Assembly (NCBI RefSeq): GCF_014268755.2
Contig: NZ_CP077093.1
Location: forward strand, 124,001-188,000
Direction: 5' to 3'
DNA: 64,000 nucleotides
Source: Pseudomonas vanderleydeniana
Lineage (GTDB): Bacteria; Pseudomonadota; Gammaproteobacteria; Pseudomonadales; Pseudomonadaceae
Each line of letters begins with the position of its first letter. The stretch's first letter is position 1. The notes below the pieces were generated by a model. That model worked only from the letters and a program-made list of their open reading frames with translations, searched no databases and was not told the origin of the DNA. Shown piece after piece: positions 54,768 through 62,687 of the stretch. The translations under genes and the position numbers were made by a program.

Positions 54768-56678
54768 TCACTCGGGGAGCTTGAGCAACGGCTCCTGGAA
54801 CCGCAGCAACCGCCCGGCATTGCCCAACACCAGCAGGGTGCTGAGGTTGTGCAGCACCGCCGCGATCATCGCCCCCGCCACGCCCAGCCAGCCGAAGGCC
54901 GCCGCCGCGACGATCGCCAGGGTCCAGCCGAGGCCGATCACCACATTGACCTGCAGGGTCCGCCGGCACTGGCGGCTCAGGCGCACACAAGTACCCAGGC
55001 GGCGCAGGTCGCTGCCGATCAACACCACGTCCGCCGAGGCCAGGGCGATGTCCGCGCCACCTGCGCCCATCGCCACCCCGACCACCCCGGCCTTGAGGGC
55101 CAGCGAATCGTTGATGCCGTCGCCCACCACCATCGGTCGGAAGCCGCTGTCGATCTCGCCGAGCACACGCTTTAGCTTGTCCTCAGGCAACGCCTGGGCC
55201 ACGACATCGCTGACCCCGACCTCCCGCGCCAGGCTGTCGGCCACGCTCTGGCGATCGCCGGTCAGCAGCAGTTGCCGACCGAGGCCCAGCTCGCGCAGCT
55301 CACCGAGCGCATGCCGGGCCTCGGGCTTGGTGCTGTCGGCCAGCAGCAGCCAGGCCAGGAAACGACCGTCGAGGGCCAGGCCGGCAATCGGCCCGTCGTG
55401 CTCCGGCACCGGCGTGGTGGCGATCGCCAGTTGGCTGAACAACTCCGGCCGCCCCAGCGCCGCCTGGCCCTGGGCGGTCTGGGCAACCACGCCCAACCCC
55501 TGGCGCTCGTGCACGTCACTCAATTGGACGGGTTCGGCCGGCTCCACCAGCCCGGCCAGCGCCCGGCTGACCGGGTGGCTGCTGGCCGAACCGAGGCTCG
55601 CCGCCAGCCGCAACAGCGGCTCCCGGTCCTTGATCTCGGTCTGCAGCGACTGCAGGCGCAGGCTGCCGTAGGTCAGGGTGCCGGTCTTGTCGACCACCAA
55701 GGAGGTCAGGTCGGCCAACTCCTCGAGGAACGCCGAGCTGCGGATCAGGATGCCGTGCCGCGCCGCCACGGCGATCCCGGCAATCGCCGTGGCCGGCGCC
55801 GAAAGCACCAGCGCACAGGGACAGGCCGCCACCAGCACCGCCAGCATTGCCTGGGCGTCGTTGGTGATGAACCAGGTGACCGCGGCGATCATCAACACCA
55901 GCACCATGTAGCTGCCGGCATAGCGCTCCAGCAGCCGCGTGATCGGCGGCTTGGCCCGTTCGGCGCTCTGCATCAGCGCGATGACCTTGCCCAGGGTCGA
56001 TTCGTGGCCGGTACGGGTCACTTCGATGCGCAGCAGCCCGTCGAGGTTGATCGCCCCGCCGAACACCTGCACGCCGACACTCGCTTCCAGCGGTACCGAT
56101 TCACCGGTGATCGGCGCGGTATCGAGGCTGGCCTGGCCGGACAGCACCACGCCGTCGGCCGGCACCCGGTCACCGGCACGGACCTCGACCTGGTCACCAG
56201 CCTTGAGCGTGGCGTTGTCCACCTCGATCACGCTGCCATCGGCCTGGACCCGCCGCGCATGGCTGCGGGTCAGCCGGCCGAGGGCGCCGATGGCCTCCTG
56301 GGAGCCGATGACACTGCGCTCCTCGAGCACGTGGCCGAAGATCATGATGATCGGCAGCAAGGCGGCGGTCAGCAGGTCGCCAGTGGCCCAGGCACCGAGC
56401 ATCGCCAGGGCGATCAGTTGGTCGGTGATGCCATGCAGGCTCGGGTAGCGCAGGCTGTACCAGGCCGAGCGCATCACCGGCACCGCCACCAGGACCGAGG
56501 CCACGCCCAGCAACAGTTGGCTGACCCCGACCTGACCAGGCGCCAGCCAGCGCCACGCCAGCCCAAGCCCGAGCAGGCCGAGGGCGAGCATCGCCAGCAG
56601 CAGTTGGCGCGCCGCGCTGCGCTGTTCGGCGCTGCTCAGCAGGCTGGCCGGCGCAGTGGCCGTGGTCGATGCACTCAT
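54768..56678 (-). CDS. P1B-type heavy-metal ATPase (HmtA-like)
   Basis: A 636-residue metal pump of the inner membrane. The membrane metal motif is ACPCALVLSAP, the phosphorylation site DKTGTLTYGS, the nucleotide-domain SSHPVSRAL, and the hinge VGDGINDSLALKAG. There is no N-terminal heavy-metal-associated domain. Zinc-type motifs at the C-terminal helices (LHNLSTLLVLGNAGRLLR) fit a divalent metal. It is last of a four-gene operon with three SPFH proteins, which recalls the P. aeruginosa hmtA operon whose ATPase is reported to import zinc and copper. Import here is inference. Its ATG overlaps the preceding stop. Confidence 0.87.
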   Translation of the reverse strand: MSASTTATAPASLLSSAEQRSAARQLLLAMLALGLLGLGLAWRWLAPGQVGVSQLLLGVASVLVAVPVMRSAWYSLRYPSLHGITDQLIALAMLGAWATGDLLTAALLPIIMIFGHVLEERSVIGSQEAIGALGRLTRSHARRVQADGSVIEVDNATLKAGDQVEVRAGDRVPADGVVLSGQASLDTAPITGESVPLEASVGVQVFGGAINLDGLLRIEVTRTGHESTLGKVIALMQSAERAKPPITRLLERYAGSYMVLVLMIAAVTWFITNDAQAMLAVLVAACPCALVLSAPATAIAGIAVAARHGILIRSSAFLEELADLTSLVVDKTGTLTYGSLRLQSLQTEIKDREPLLRLAASLGSASSHPVSRALAGLVEPAEPVQLSDVHERQGLGVVAQTAQGQAALGRPELFSQLAIATTPVPEHDGPIAGLALDGRFLAWLLLADSTKPEARHALGELRELGLGRQLLLTGDRQSVADSLAREVGVSDVVAQALPEDKLKRVLGEIDSGFRPMVVGDGINDSLALKAGVVGVAMGAGGADIALASADVVLIGSDLRRLGTCVRLSRQCRRTLQVNVVIGLGWTLAIVAAAAFGWLGVAGAMIAAVLHNLSTLLVLGNAGRLLRFQEPLLKLPE

Positions 56679-57733
56679 TGCTCTGCTCCCTGGATGATCA
56701 GGCGGGAATCGTCCCGGGGGTCGACCGTGGTCACCGACCCGGCCTGCTGGAGAATCTTCGGCATGCGCTCGCGATACAGACGCAGCAACAGGCCCGGATC
56801 GCTGCCGTCCTGCTGGGCCTTGGCCAGGCTCGCCACCGTCGCCGTATCGGCCTGGGCCTTGGCCAGCCGTTCACTGGCCTGGGCCTTGGCGACCTGCACC
56901 AGCCGATCGGCTTCCTGGGTCGCCGACTGGCCGAGCTTGGCCGCTTCGTTATGGGCGTTGGCCACGGCCTTGTCGGCCTGCTGGCTGGCGGTCAGTACCG
57001 CGTTGAAGGCGTTCACCGCCGGGCCCGGCAGGCTCGACTGCACGTCGACTCGCGCCACCTCGACGCCAATGCCCTGCCCGCTCGCCGCCAACTCGGCCAG
57101 GCGTCGGTTGATCCCCTGCAGCAGATCGCCACGCAGGCGTTCGCGGCGCTCGGCGGCCTGGCTGTCGCTGCCGATCAGCTCCGGCCGGGCGACCAGGATG
57201 GTGTCCAGGTCCCGCGCGGCGGTCAGGACCACAGCGCTGCGGGTGACGATCCGGTCGAGCGCCGGCAGTACATGCTCGGCCTGGAGCACGAAGGCATAGG
57301 GATCAGTAACCTTGTAGAACACCCGCACATCCAGCTGCACCACACCGGCATCGCCGGTCAGCAGGTAGCCGGAGCCGGCCAGAGCGTCGTTGACCGGCGT
57401 CGCCAGGGTCGCCTGGCGATCGGCCTGCAGCGCCGCATCGGAACGCAGCAGCCCTTCGACGCGTCGCTCGATCACCCGGTCCGCTGCCGGCAGGATCACC
57501 ACCTGCTCGAACGGGCGTGGCCAGGCCAGCAGCAGCCCGGCGTTCTGGATACGTTCCAGCGCCCCGAGGCGCAGAACCACCGCGCGCTCCTGCGGATCGA
57601 TCTGCCGCACGTTGGAAAAGGCCCAGGCCAGCGCCGCCAGCACGGTGACCCCGTACAGGCCGAGAAACGCAAGGCGCCCGGCCTGGATCCACGGGCTGTC
57701 CAGGCCGCTTGTCGGTTCCGGGTGTTCACTCAT
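56675..57733 (-). CDS. SPFH-domain membrane protein (HflK/HflC-like), third SPFH of operon
   Basis: A 352-residue protein with one N-terminal membrane helix (about residues 19-42) and an SPFH domain beginning VRQIDPQERAVVLRLGALER. The C-terminal third is a long alanine-rich coiled coil (QQADKAVANAHNEAAKLGQSA). It should form ring-like membrane assemblies, as HflK/HflC do around FtsH. It is not next to a ftsH or hflX gene, so it is a specialised paralogue. The four-base overlaps with both neighbours indicate one transcription and translation unit. Confidence 0.88.
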   Translation of the reverse strand: MSEHPEPTSGLDSPWIQAGRLAFLGLYGVTVLAALAWAFSNVRQIDPQERAVVLRLGALERIQNAGLLLAWPRPFEQVVILPAADRVIERRVEGLLRSDAALQADRQATLATPVNDALAGSGYLLTGDAGVVQLDVRVFYKVTDPYAFVLQAEHVLPALDRIVTRSAVVLTAARDLDTILVARPELIGSDSQAAERRERLRGDLLQGINRRLAELAASGQGIGVEVARVDVQSSLPGPAVNAFNAVLTASQQADKAVANAHNEAAKLGQSATQEADRLVQVAKAQASERLAKAQADTATVASLAKAQQDGSDPGLLLRLYRERMPKILQQAGSVTTVDPRDDSRLIIQGAEQ

Positions 57734-58803
57734 GGCTGCGACCCGGTCTTGCCATCATGCTTGTCGAGCGCGGTGGGCGGCCCGTCGACCAACACCCGGA
57801 ACGGTGCCGCGTCGGTGCGCAGGATCAGCTTGGTCCCCGGGGTGACGAGGGTGCCGAGGGTGTCCAGCGAGCGCAGCAGGTTGTACAGCTGCGGCGAACC
57901 GGCGTAGGCCCGGCCGTAGATCTGCGCCGCCTCGACCCGCGACTGCGCCTCGATGTCGGCGGCCTTGACCGTCGCATCGGCCTGCAGGATGCGCGCATCG
58001 CGTTCGGCGGCGGAGCGGATCTGCGCGGCCTCGCGCTTGCCGACCGCGGTGCGTTCGGTGGCGATGGTCTCCCGTTCGGCCCGCATGCGATCGACGGTGG
58101 CCGAGAGCGTGACCGAAGGCAGCGTCAGGCGCTCGACGCCGACCTGCAGGACCTTTACGCCATAGGTCGAGAGCAGTTGCTGGTCGATCTGCTGGCGCAG
58201 TTGCGCCTCGAAATCGGCGATGCGCACCTGGCTGGCATCGGTATTGACCAGGCTCGACAGATCGAAGCTGGCCGCAGTGGTCTCCAGTGCCGAACCGACG
58301 AAGGTGCGGATCTGCCGTGCCGCCTCGTCCGGCTGGTTCTGCACCGCGCGCATGAAGCGCTCGACGTTCTGCGGATCGCCCTGGACCTGCCAGGCCACGT
58401 AGGCCTGGATGATGATGCGCAGGCCATCGCGGGTACCGACATCCTGCAGGCCACTGGAGGTGGTCCGCAGGCGCAGGTCGACCGGAATCGCCGCCTCGAA
58501 CGGCGCCGGCCAGCGCCAGCCGAGGCCCGGTTCGAGCAGCACCCGCGACGGGTTGCCGAAGCGGGTGATCACCGTCGCCTCGCCGGAACGCACCTGCACC
58601 AGGCTCGCCGCCGCGACCGCGAACAGGATCAGCAGCAGTGCCCAGCCCATGCGCCGCCACGGGAACGGCCCGCCACTGCCGGCCTCGCCATGGTGGTGAG
58701 GGTGCCCATGATGATGGTGGTGCCCGTGGTGGTGAGCATGACCGGCATGATCGTGGTCGCCGTGATCGTGATGATCGTGGGAATGAGAGTGGGACAGGCT
58801 CAA
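57730..58803 (-). CDS. SPFH-domain membrane protein with histidine-rich N-terminus (HflC-like)
   Basis: A 357-residue SPFH protein. The first 40 residues contain about 20 histidines in short runs mixed with Asp and Gly, ahead of a single membrane helix (MGWALLLILFAVAAASLVQV). The SPFH domain follows (RSGEATVITRFGNPSRVLLE, IIIQAYVAWQVQGDPQNVER), then the coiled coil and a Pro-rich C-terminus. The His-rich head lies on one side of the membrane and is a probable zinc, copper or nickel trap or sensor. Standard HflC lacks it. It lies between the other two SPFH genes with four-base overlaps. Confidence 0.9.
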   Translation of the reverse strand: MSLSHSHSHDHHDHGDHDHAGHAHHHGHHHHHGHPHHHGEAGSGGPFPWRRMGWALLLILFAVAAASLVQVRSGEATVITRFGNPSRVLLEPGLGWRWPAPFEAAIPVDLRLRTTSSGLQDVGTRDGLRIIIQAYVAWQVQGDPQNVERFMRAVQNQPDEAARQIRTFVGSALETTAASFDLSSLVNTDASQVRIADFEAQLRQQIDQQLLSTYGVKVLQVGVERLTLPSVTLSATVDRMRAERETIATERTAVGKREAAQIRSAAERDARILQADATVKAADIEAQSRVEAAQIYGRAYAGSPQLYNLLRSLDTLGTLVTPGTKLILRTDAAPFRVLVDGPPTALDKHDGKTGSQP

Positions 58804-60752
58804 GGGGTGACTCCTGGCTGAACGGCTTTACGCGCGGGCATCGGGTCGGCCGGCGGCGTGAATGAACGCAGATCGATGGTGGGGGCGCTGTTGGCGCCCA
58901 GGCGGTGGTCGAGCACCAGCAGCCTGGCCTTGCCCAGCCCCTGGCTCAGTTGCGCCAGGTACTGTTCCAGCACGAACGCCTGGCCGGCCCGGGCATAGGC
59001 CTGGCGCTCGGCGCTGAAACGCAGGTCCGCCGCACGGGCAGTGGCCTGCACCTCATGGGCGCTGGCCTGGGCCTGGTCCTGGACGATGCTGGCCTGCAAC
59101 TGCGCCTGGTTGGCCTGCTCGCTGGCGGCACCGCGCTCGCGGGAAATCAGGGCCTGGGCGCTGATCTGCGCCGCCTGCACCGCGTGATAGGCATTCGCCG
59201 CGCCGGCTGGCGGATGAATCGCCTCGACCACCGTGGCAAGGATTTCCACGCCACTGTCCAGGCGCTGCAAATCGGCCTGCACCGCACGACCGATATCATC
59301 GGCGAGTGCCGTGCGCTGTTCGCCGAGCAGGCCATCGAGAGTCCGCGAGGCGAAATCATGGACCAGCACCCGGCTGGCGGTGCTGCGGATCAGCGTCGGC
59401 ACATCGGCGCTGTTGTAGGTGGCGGCCAGCGCGGCCTGGTCGCTCAGGCCGATACGGTAGACAAAACGCACGTCCATGTTGACCACCTGGAAGCCCTGGC
59501 GGTCACCGCTGCTGCTGGCGATCACCTGGGATTTCTCGTTCACGTGGCTGGCGTCCCACAGGCGGTTGGCGCTGGCCGGCGCCTCGCCCTCGGCGGGATC
59601 GGGTAGCGCGGGCGCCGCCGCATCGACGCTGGTCGCCAACTCGTGGACGACACCATTCTCCACCGCCAGCACCCGTCCCAATGGCCATGGCAGGCCGACG
59701 TGCAGCCCGGGGCCGAAAACCTCCACCGGCTTGCCGAAACGCTCGTAGATGCCGCGCCCCTGCAACGGCACCTCGCTGACTCCGCTCAACAGCCAGCCGA
59801 CCGCCAGCACCACCAGCAGCACCGGCGCGAACGCCCGGCGCATGTAGCTGAAGGCCCAGACCTGGCGCAGGTCGATACCGAAGCGGTTGTGCAGCTCATC
59901 CTGCAGCGCCAGCAATGGCTGTGGCGGCCAGCGCAGCAGGCCGGCGATGAAGCTGGTCGCCACCAGCCGCGGCTCCAGGCTATCGCGCCGCGGACTGAAC
60001 AAAGACAGCACGGCCCGCAACAGCAGCTCCGCCGCCACCAGTGCCGGCAACAGGCCGATCAGCGTCAGCAGGCGCACCGGCCAGAGGTTTTGCGGTCCAC
60101 TGAACAACAGGCACAGGGCACTGGCCACCTGCACGCCGATTGCCACCCGGACGAGCTGGGCCAGGGCCTCGGCTTCCGGCCATTCGGCGGCATGCGCCTG
60201 GGCCAGCTGGCGCTCCAGCACCAGCAGGGCAAACGCCAGCAACAGGCCCAGCGCTGCCGCCACGGAGCCGCTCAGGCCCAGGCTCGCGCCGGCCAATGCC
60301 AGGTTCCAGGTCTGCTCGACACTCACCAGTGCCAGCAAGGCCCAGCCGGCGAGCCACAGCGTCGCCGGGCCGATCTGCGCCAGGGCGTTGCGCCACAGGC
60401 GGTCCAGCCGCGCCAGCAGGCGCTCGTAGGCACCCTCCGGCTCGGCCGGCGCGGGCGCGGACGGCTCGACTTCACCGGGCACCCTGGCCTGCTCGCGCCA
60501 ACGCGCCACGCCCGCCGCCGACTGCAAGGTCGCGACCAGCACCAGCAAGGCGGCAGCGTTATTGTTCAGCAGGGTCGGCCAGATCGACGCCGGGGCGAAC
60601 AGCCCGACGAAGAACCCCAGCACCAGGCCGCTGAGCGCCAGCACCGTCAGGCCGATGCCCAGGCGCCGCAGTTGTCGGGCCTGCACGCCCGCCCGTTGGA
60701 AGCGTGGCAGGCTGTCGAGGTCGGCCTCCAGCGCTTCAAGATCCACTCGCAT
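58800..60752 (-). CDS. Large SPFH-domain protein with multi-helix N-terminus (HflK-like)
   Basis: A 650-residue first gene of the operon. Residues 1-330 hold about seven or eight membrane helices (GLVLGFFVGLFAPASIWPTL, LWLAGWALLALVSVEQTWNL, ALGLLLAFALLVLERQLAQA and others) that ordinary HflK does not have. The SPFH domain (about 335-540) opens PLQGRGIYERFGKPVEVFGP and has DMRFVYR-like DVRFVYRIGLSDQAAL. A coiled-coil tail follows (QANQAQLQASIVQDQAQASA). The ATG at 60752 follows GGAG by five bases and is preferred over 60794. Confidence 0.87.
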   Translation of the reverse strand: MRVDLEALEADLDSLPRFQRAGVQARQLRRLGIGLTVLALSGLVLGFFVGLFAPASIWPTLLNNNAAALLVLVATLQSAAGVARWREQARVPGEVEPSAPAPAEPEGAYERLLARLDRLWRNALAQIGPATLWLAGWALLALVSVEQTWNLALAGASLGLSGSVAAALGLLLAFALLVLERQLAQAHAAEWPEAEALAQLVRVAIGVQVASALCLLFSGPQNLWPVRLLTLIGLLPALVAAELLLRAVLSLFSPRRDSLEPRLVATSFIAGLLRWPPQPLLALQDELHNRFGIDLRQVWAFSYMRRAFAPVLLVVLAVGWLLSGVSEVPLQGRGIYERFGKPVEVFGPGLHVGLPWPLGRVLAVENGVVHELATSVDAAAPALPDPAEGEAPASANRLWDASHVNEKSQVIASSSGDRQGFQVVNMDVRFVYRIGLSDQAALAATYNSADVPTLIRSTASRVLVHDFASRTLDGLLGEQRTALADDIGRAVQADLQRLDSGVEILATVVEAIHPPAGAANAYHAVQAAQISAQALISRERGAASEQANQAQLQASIVQDQAQASAHEVQATARAADLRFSAERQAYARAGQAFVLEQYLAQLSQGLGKARLLVLDHRLGANSAPTIDLRSFTPPADPMPARKAVQPGVTP

Positions 60753-61435
60753 GTCCACTCCAGACCCGGCGCAGCCACCGAGGTCATTCATCACTAAAAG
60801 AGCCGGTCTCCCGGTGCGACGTCAGGCCATGGCGTCACCGGGCACCTTCACCCTGAAACATTTAGTTACCTTATAACAGAAAGGGTGAATTTTTCGTCCG
60901 CCAGGGCGTTTTTTGTAGTGCGTCAGCAGGTCCGGCCAGCGCTGTGAGCCCTCCCCTGGCGAGACTCGCAACGAAGCCGGGACAAATCCGATTGAACCAG
61001 GCAGAAGCTGTTTTCCGGTTTAACTCAAATATCCCAAGACATTACTTACATACACAATATATAAATCCTACAGATAAAACGGCTCTTATAATTATAAACA
61101 GCGGCAACGTAACAAAATCCAGCCAGTGTGTGACTTGATTGGCGAATCACCAATGACTAACATCCCGTTATCCGGAACACACTTTTATTATCTTGAAAAC
61201 GATAAAACTAAAAGTGGAATCTCGGGTAATTACCGAAATCTTGCAATAAAAGACCACAGTGGCTTTACCGCCGGTTGCCCACGCGACAACTCATACTGAC
61301 GGGTCATCCCTTAAAATAAATACATTGCAATAAATTATAACGACAGGCCAAACGGCAAACACACTTGACACCTCATCGTGCGTGCTGGTGTATCTATCAC
61401 CAACACTCAGCGCGCACCCCAGCGACGGAGCCGCC
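60753..61435. other. 683-base intergenic region, AT-rich, with candidate Zur-like box
   Basis: No gene with credible start and composition is seen. From about 61010 to 61420 the sequence is clearly richer in A and T than the rest of the window. A candidate regulatory box (see 60864-60878) precedes the SPFH operon. Short frames in this stretch lack ribosome sites. Confidence 0.55.
60864..60878. promoter_or_regulatory. Candidate degenerate Zur box upstream of the SPFH-ATPase operon
   Basis: AGTTACCTTATAACA matches the two perfect Zur palindromes of this window at 11 of the 14 non-centre positions, with the right half intact (TATAACA). It lies 111 bases before the first ATG of the operon (60752). 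It is weaker than the other two boxes, so the call is tentative. Confidence 0.45.
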
Positions 61436-61774
61436 ATGAGTCGTGATTTGAACCAGTATTGTTTTTTCCAACCGCCTTCCGGGCCTTTCGGCGCCTCCAG
61501 CGGAGTCAGTTGCCTGACGATCAACCAACCCGGCTCACGCCTGGCACTGAATAACCTGCTGGATGTGATCAGTCATGAGATACGCCAGGAAGATAACGAG
61601 AAAGTCCATCGCCTGACCTTCAGGAGTGGCCAGACCCTCTGCATAAAAGTCGACGCCAACCTGATCACCGTCCGAGGTCCGCGTATCAGCTTCCACAGCG
61701 ATTCGCGTTATCCACAGGTGACCTACCTGGAAGATCCAGCCCTGAGCAATACTAGCAATAAGCTATCAATTTGA
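61436..61774 (+). CDS. Orphan small protein, function unknown
   Basis: A 112-residue protein starting MSRDLNQYCFFQPPSGPFGA with GGAG six bases before the ATG. The middle reads LALNNLLDVISHEIRQEDNE and a beta-like closing region. No family is recognised. It has lower G+C and different codon use from the neighbours, and sits next to the AT-rich stretch, which suggests an acquired gene. A perfect DnaA box happens to lie at 61708-61716 within it. Confidence 0.5.
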   Translation: MSRDLNQYCFFQPPSGPFGASSGVSCLTINQPGSRLALNNLLDVISHEIRQEDNEKVHRLTFRSGQTLCIKVDANLITVRGPRISFHSDSRYPQVTYLEDPALSNTSNKLSI

Positions 61775-61786
61775 CCCCTGCCGTCG

Positions 61787-61816
61787 CTGAATCCGGGCGC
61801 CCCAGCCTGGATTCAG
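61787..61816 (+). terminator. Hairpin after the orphan gene
   Basis: CTGAATCC (61787-61794) pairs perfectly with GGATTCAG (61809-61816). There is no long T-tract. It lies 13 bases after the stop of the orphan gene. Confidence 0.5.
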
Positions 61817-62011
61817 GGTTTGCCCCTTGCTTCGTAGCGGGCCCTTTCCCAGTTTGTTTCTCGAATGTGCATGGCCGCACGGATTTTTAGCCGGAAGCTA
61901 ATGTCAGCCTCAGTTATTTATGGCAATAATTCGTTCACTTTGCCGATAAACGGTTATGCCTGACATCACCCTTCCGGACCCGAGCCCTCTCAGACAAGGA
62001 CCGTCGCTTTC

Positions 62012-62632
62012 ATGCCCTCGATCTATCAGCTCAAACCACGCTTCCAGAACCTGTTGCGACCCGTGGTCCAGCGCCTGTTCGACAATGGCACCACCGCCAA
62101 CCAGGTCACCCTCTGCGCCGCCTTGATTTCCCTGCTGGTTGGCGCGCTGGTGGCGACCTTCGCCCATCACGCCTGGGTTTTCCTGCTCATCCCCTTGTGG
62201 ATGATCCTGCGCATGGCCCTGAACGCCATCGACGGCATGCTGGCCCGGGAGTTCGGCCAGCAGTCGAAGCTCGGTGCCTACCTCAACGAGCTGTGCGACA
62301 TCATCGCCGACAGCGCGTTGATCCTGCCGTTTGCCCTGCTGCCCGGGATCAGCCTGCCGGCGGTGTTGCTGGTGACCCTGCTGGCGCTGTTCAGCGAATA
62401 CGCCGGGGTGATGGCACCGCTGGTCGGCGTCTCGCGTCGCTATGACGGCCCGATGGGCAAGAGCGACCGGGCCTTCGCCCTCGGCGTGATCGCCACCGGG
62501 GTCACCTTCGGCCTGCTCCAGCCCCTGTGGATAAACGGCCTGTTCCTGCTGATTGCTGCACTGCTGGTGGTCACGCTGGTCAATCGTGTCCGCCAGGGCC
62601 TGAAAGAAGCCAGTTCACAGCTACCTGAATAG
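62012..62632 (+). CDS. CDP-alcohol phosphatidyltransferase family protein
   Basis: A 206-residue inner-membrane protein with about five or six helices. The catalytic motif region reads NAIDGMLAREFGQQSKLGAY-LNELCD. The family motif is D-G-x2-A-R-x8-G-x3-D-x3-D, and the penultimate aspartate appears as Asn here (GAYLNELCD). Such a change could lower or alter activity. The gene is likely co-transcribed with the hydrolase/methyltransferase gene 55 bases downstream, so a role in a dedicated phospholipid-like pathway is inferred. Substrate alcohol unknown. Confidence 0.82.
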   Translation: MPSIYQLKPRFQNLLRPVVQRLFDNGTTANQVTLCAALISLLVGALVATFAHHAWVFLLIPLWMILRMALNAIDGMLAREFGQQSKLGAYLNELCDIIADSALILPFALLPGISLPAVLLVTLLALFSEYAGVMAPLVGVSRRYDGPMGKSDRAFALGVIATGVTFGLLQPLWINGLFLLIAALLVVTLVNRVRQGLKEASSQLPE

Positions 62633-62687
62633 AAAGCGGGCCCCATGGGTCCTCCAACGATCTGCGACACGGCACAAGGATATTGCG

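Noticed and set aside
54192..55175. Repeated open frames (SHALRGNASLD-type peptides) in the tandem array
   Set aside because: They come from the palindromic DNA repeat; the frames have no ribosome site and the peptide pattern is dictated by the repeat.
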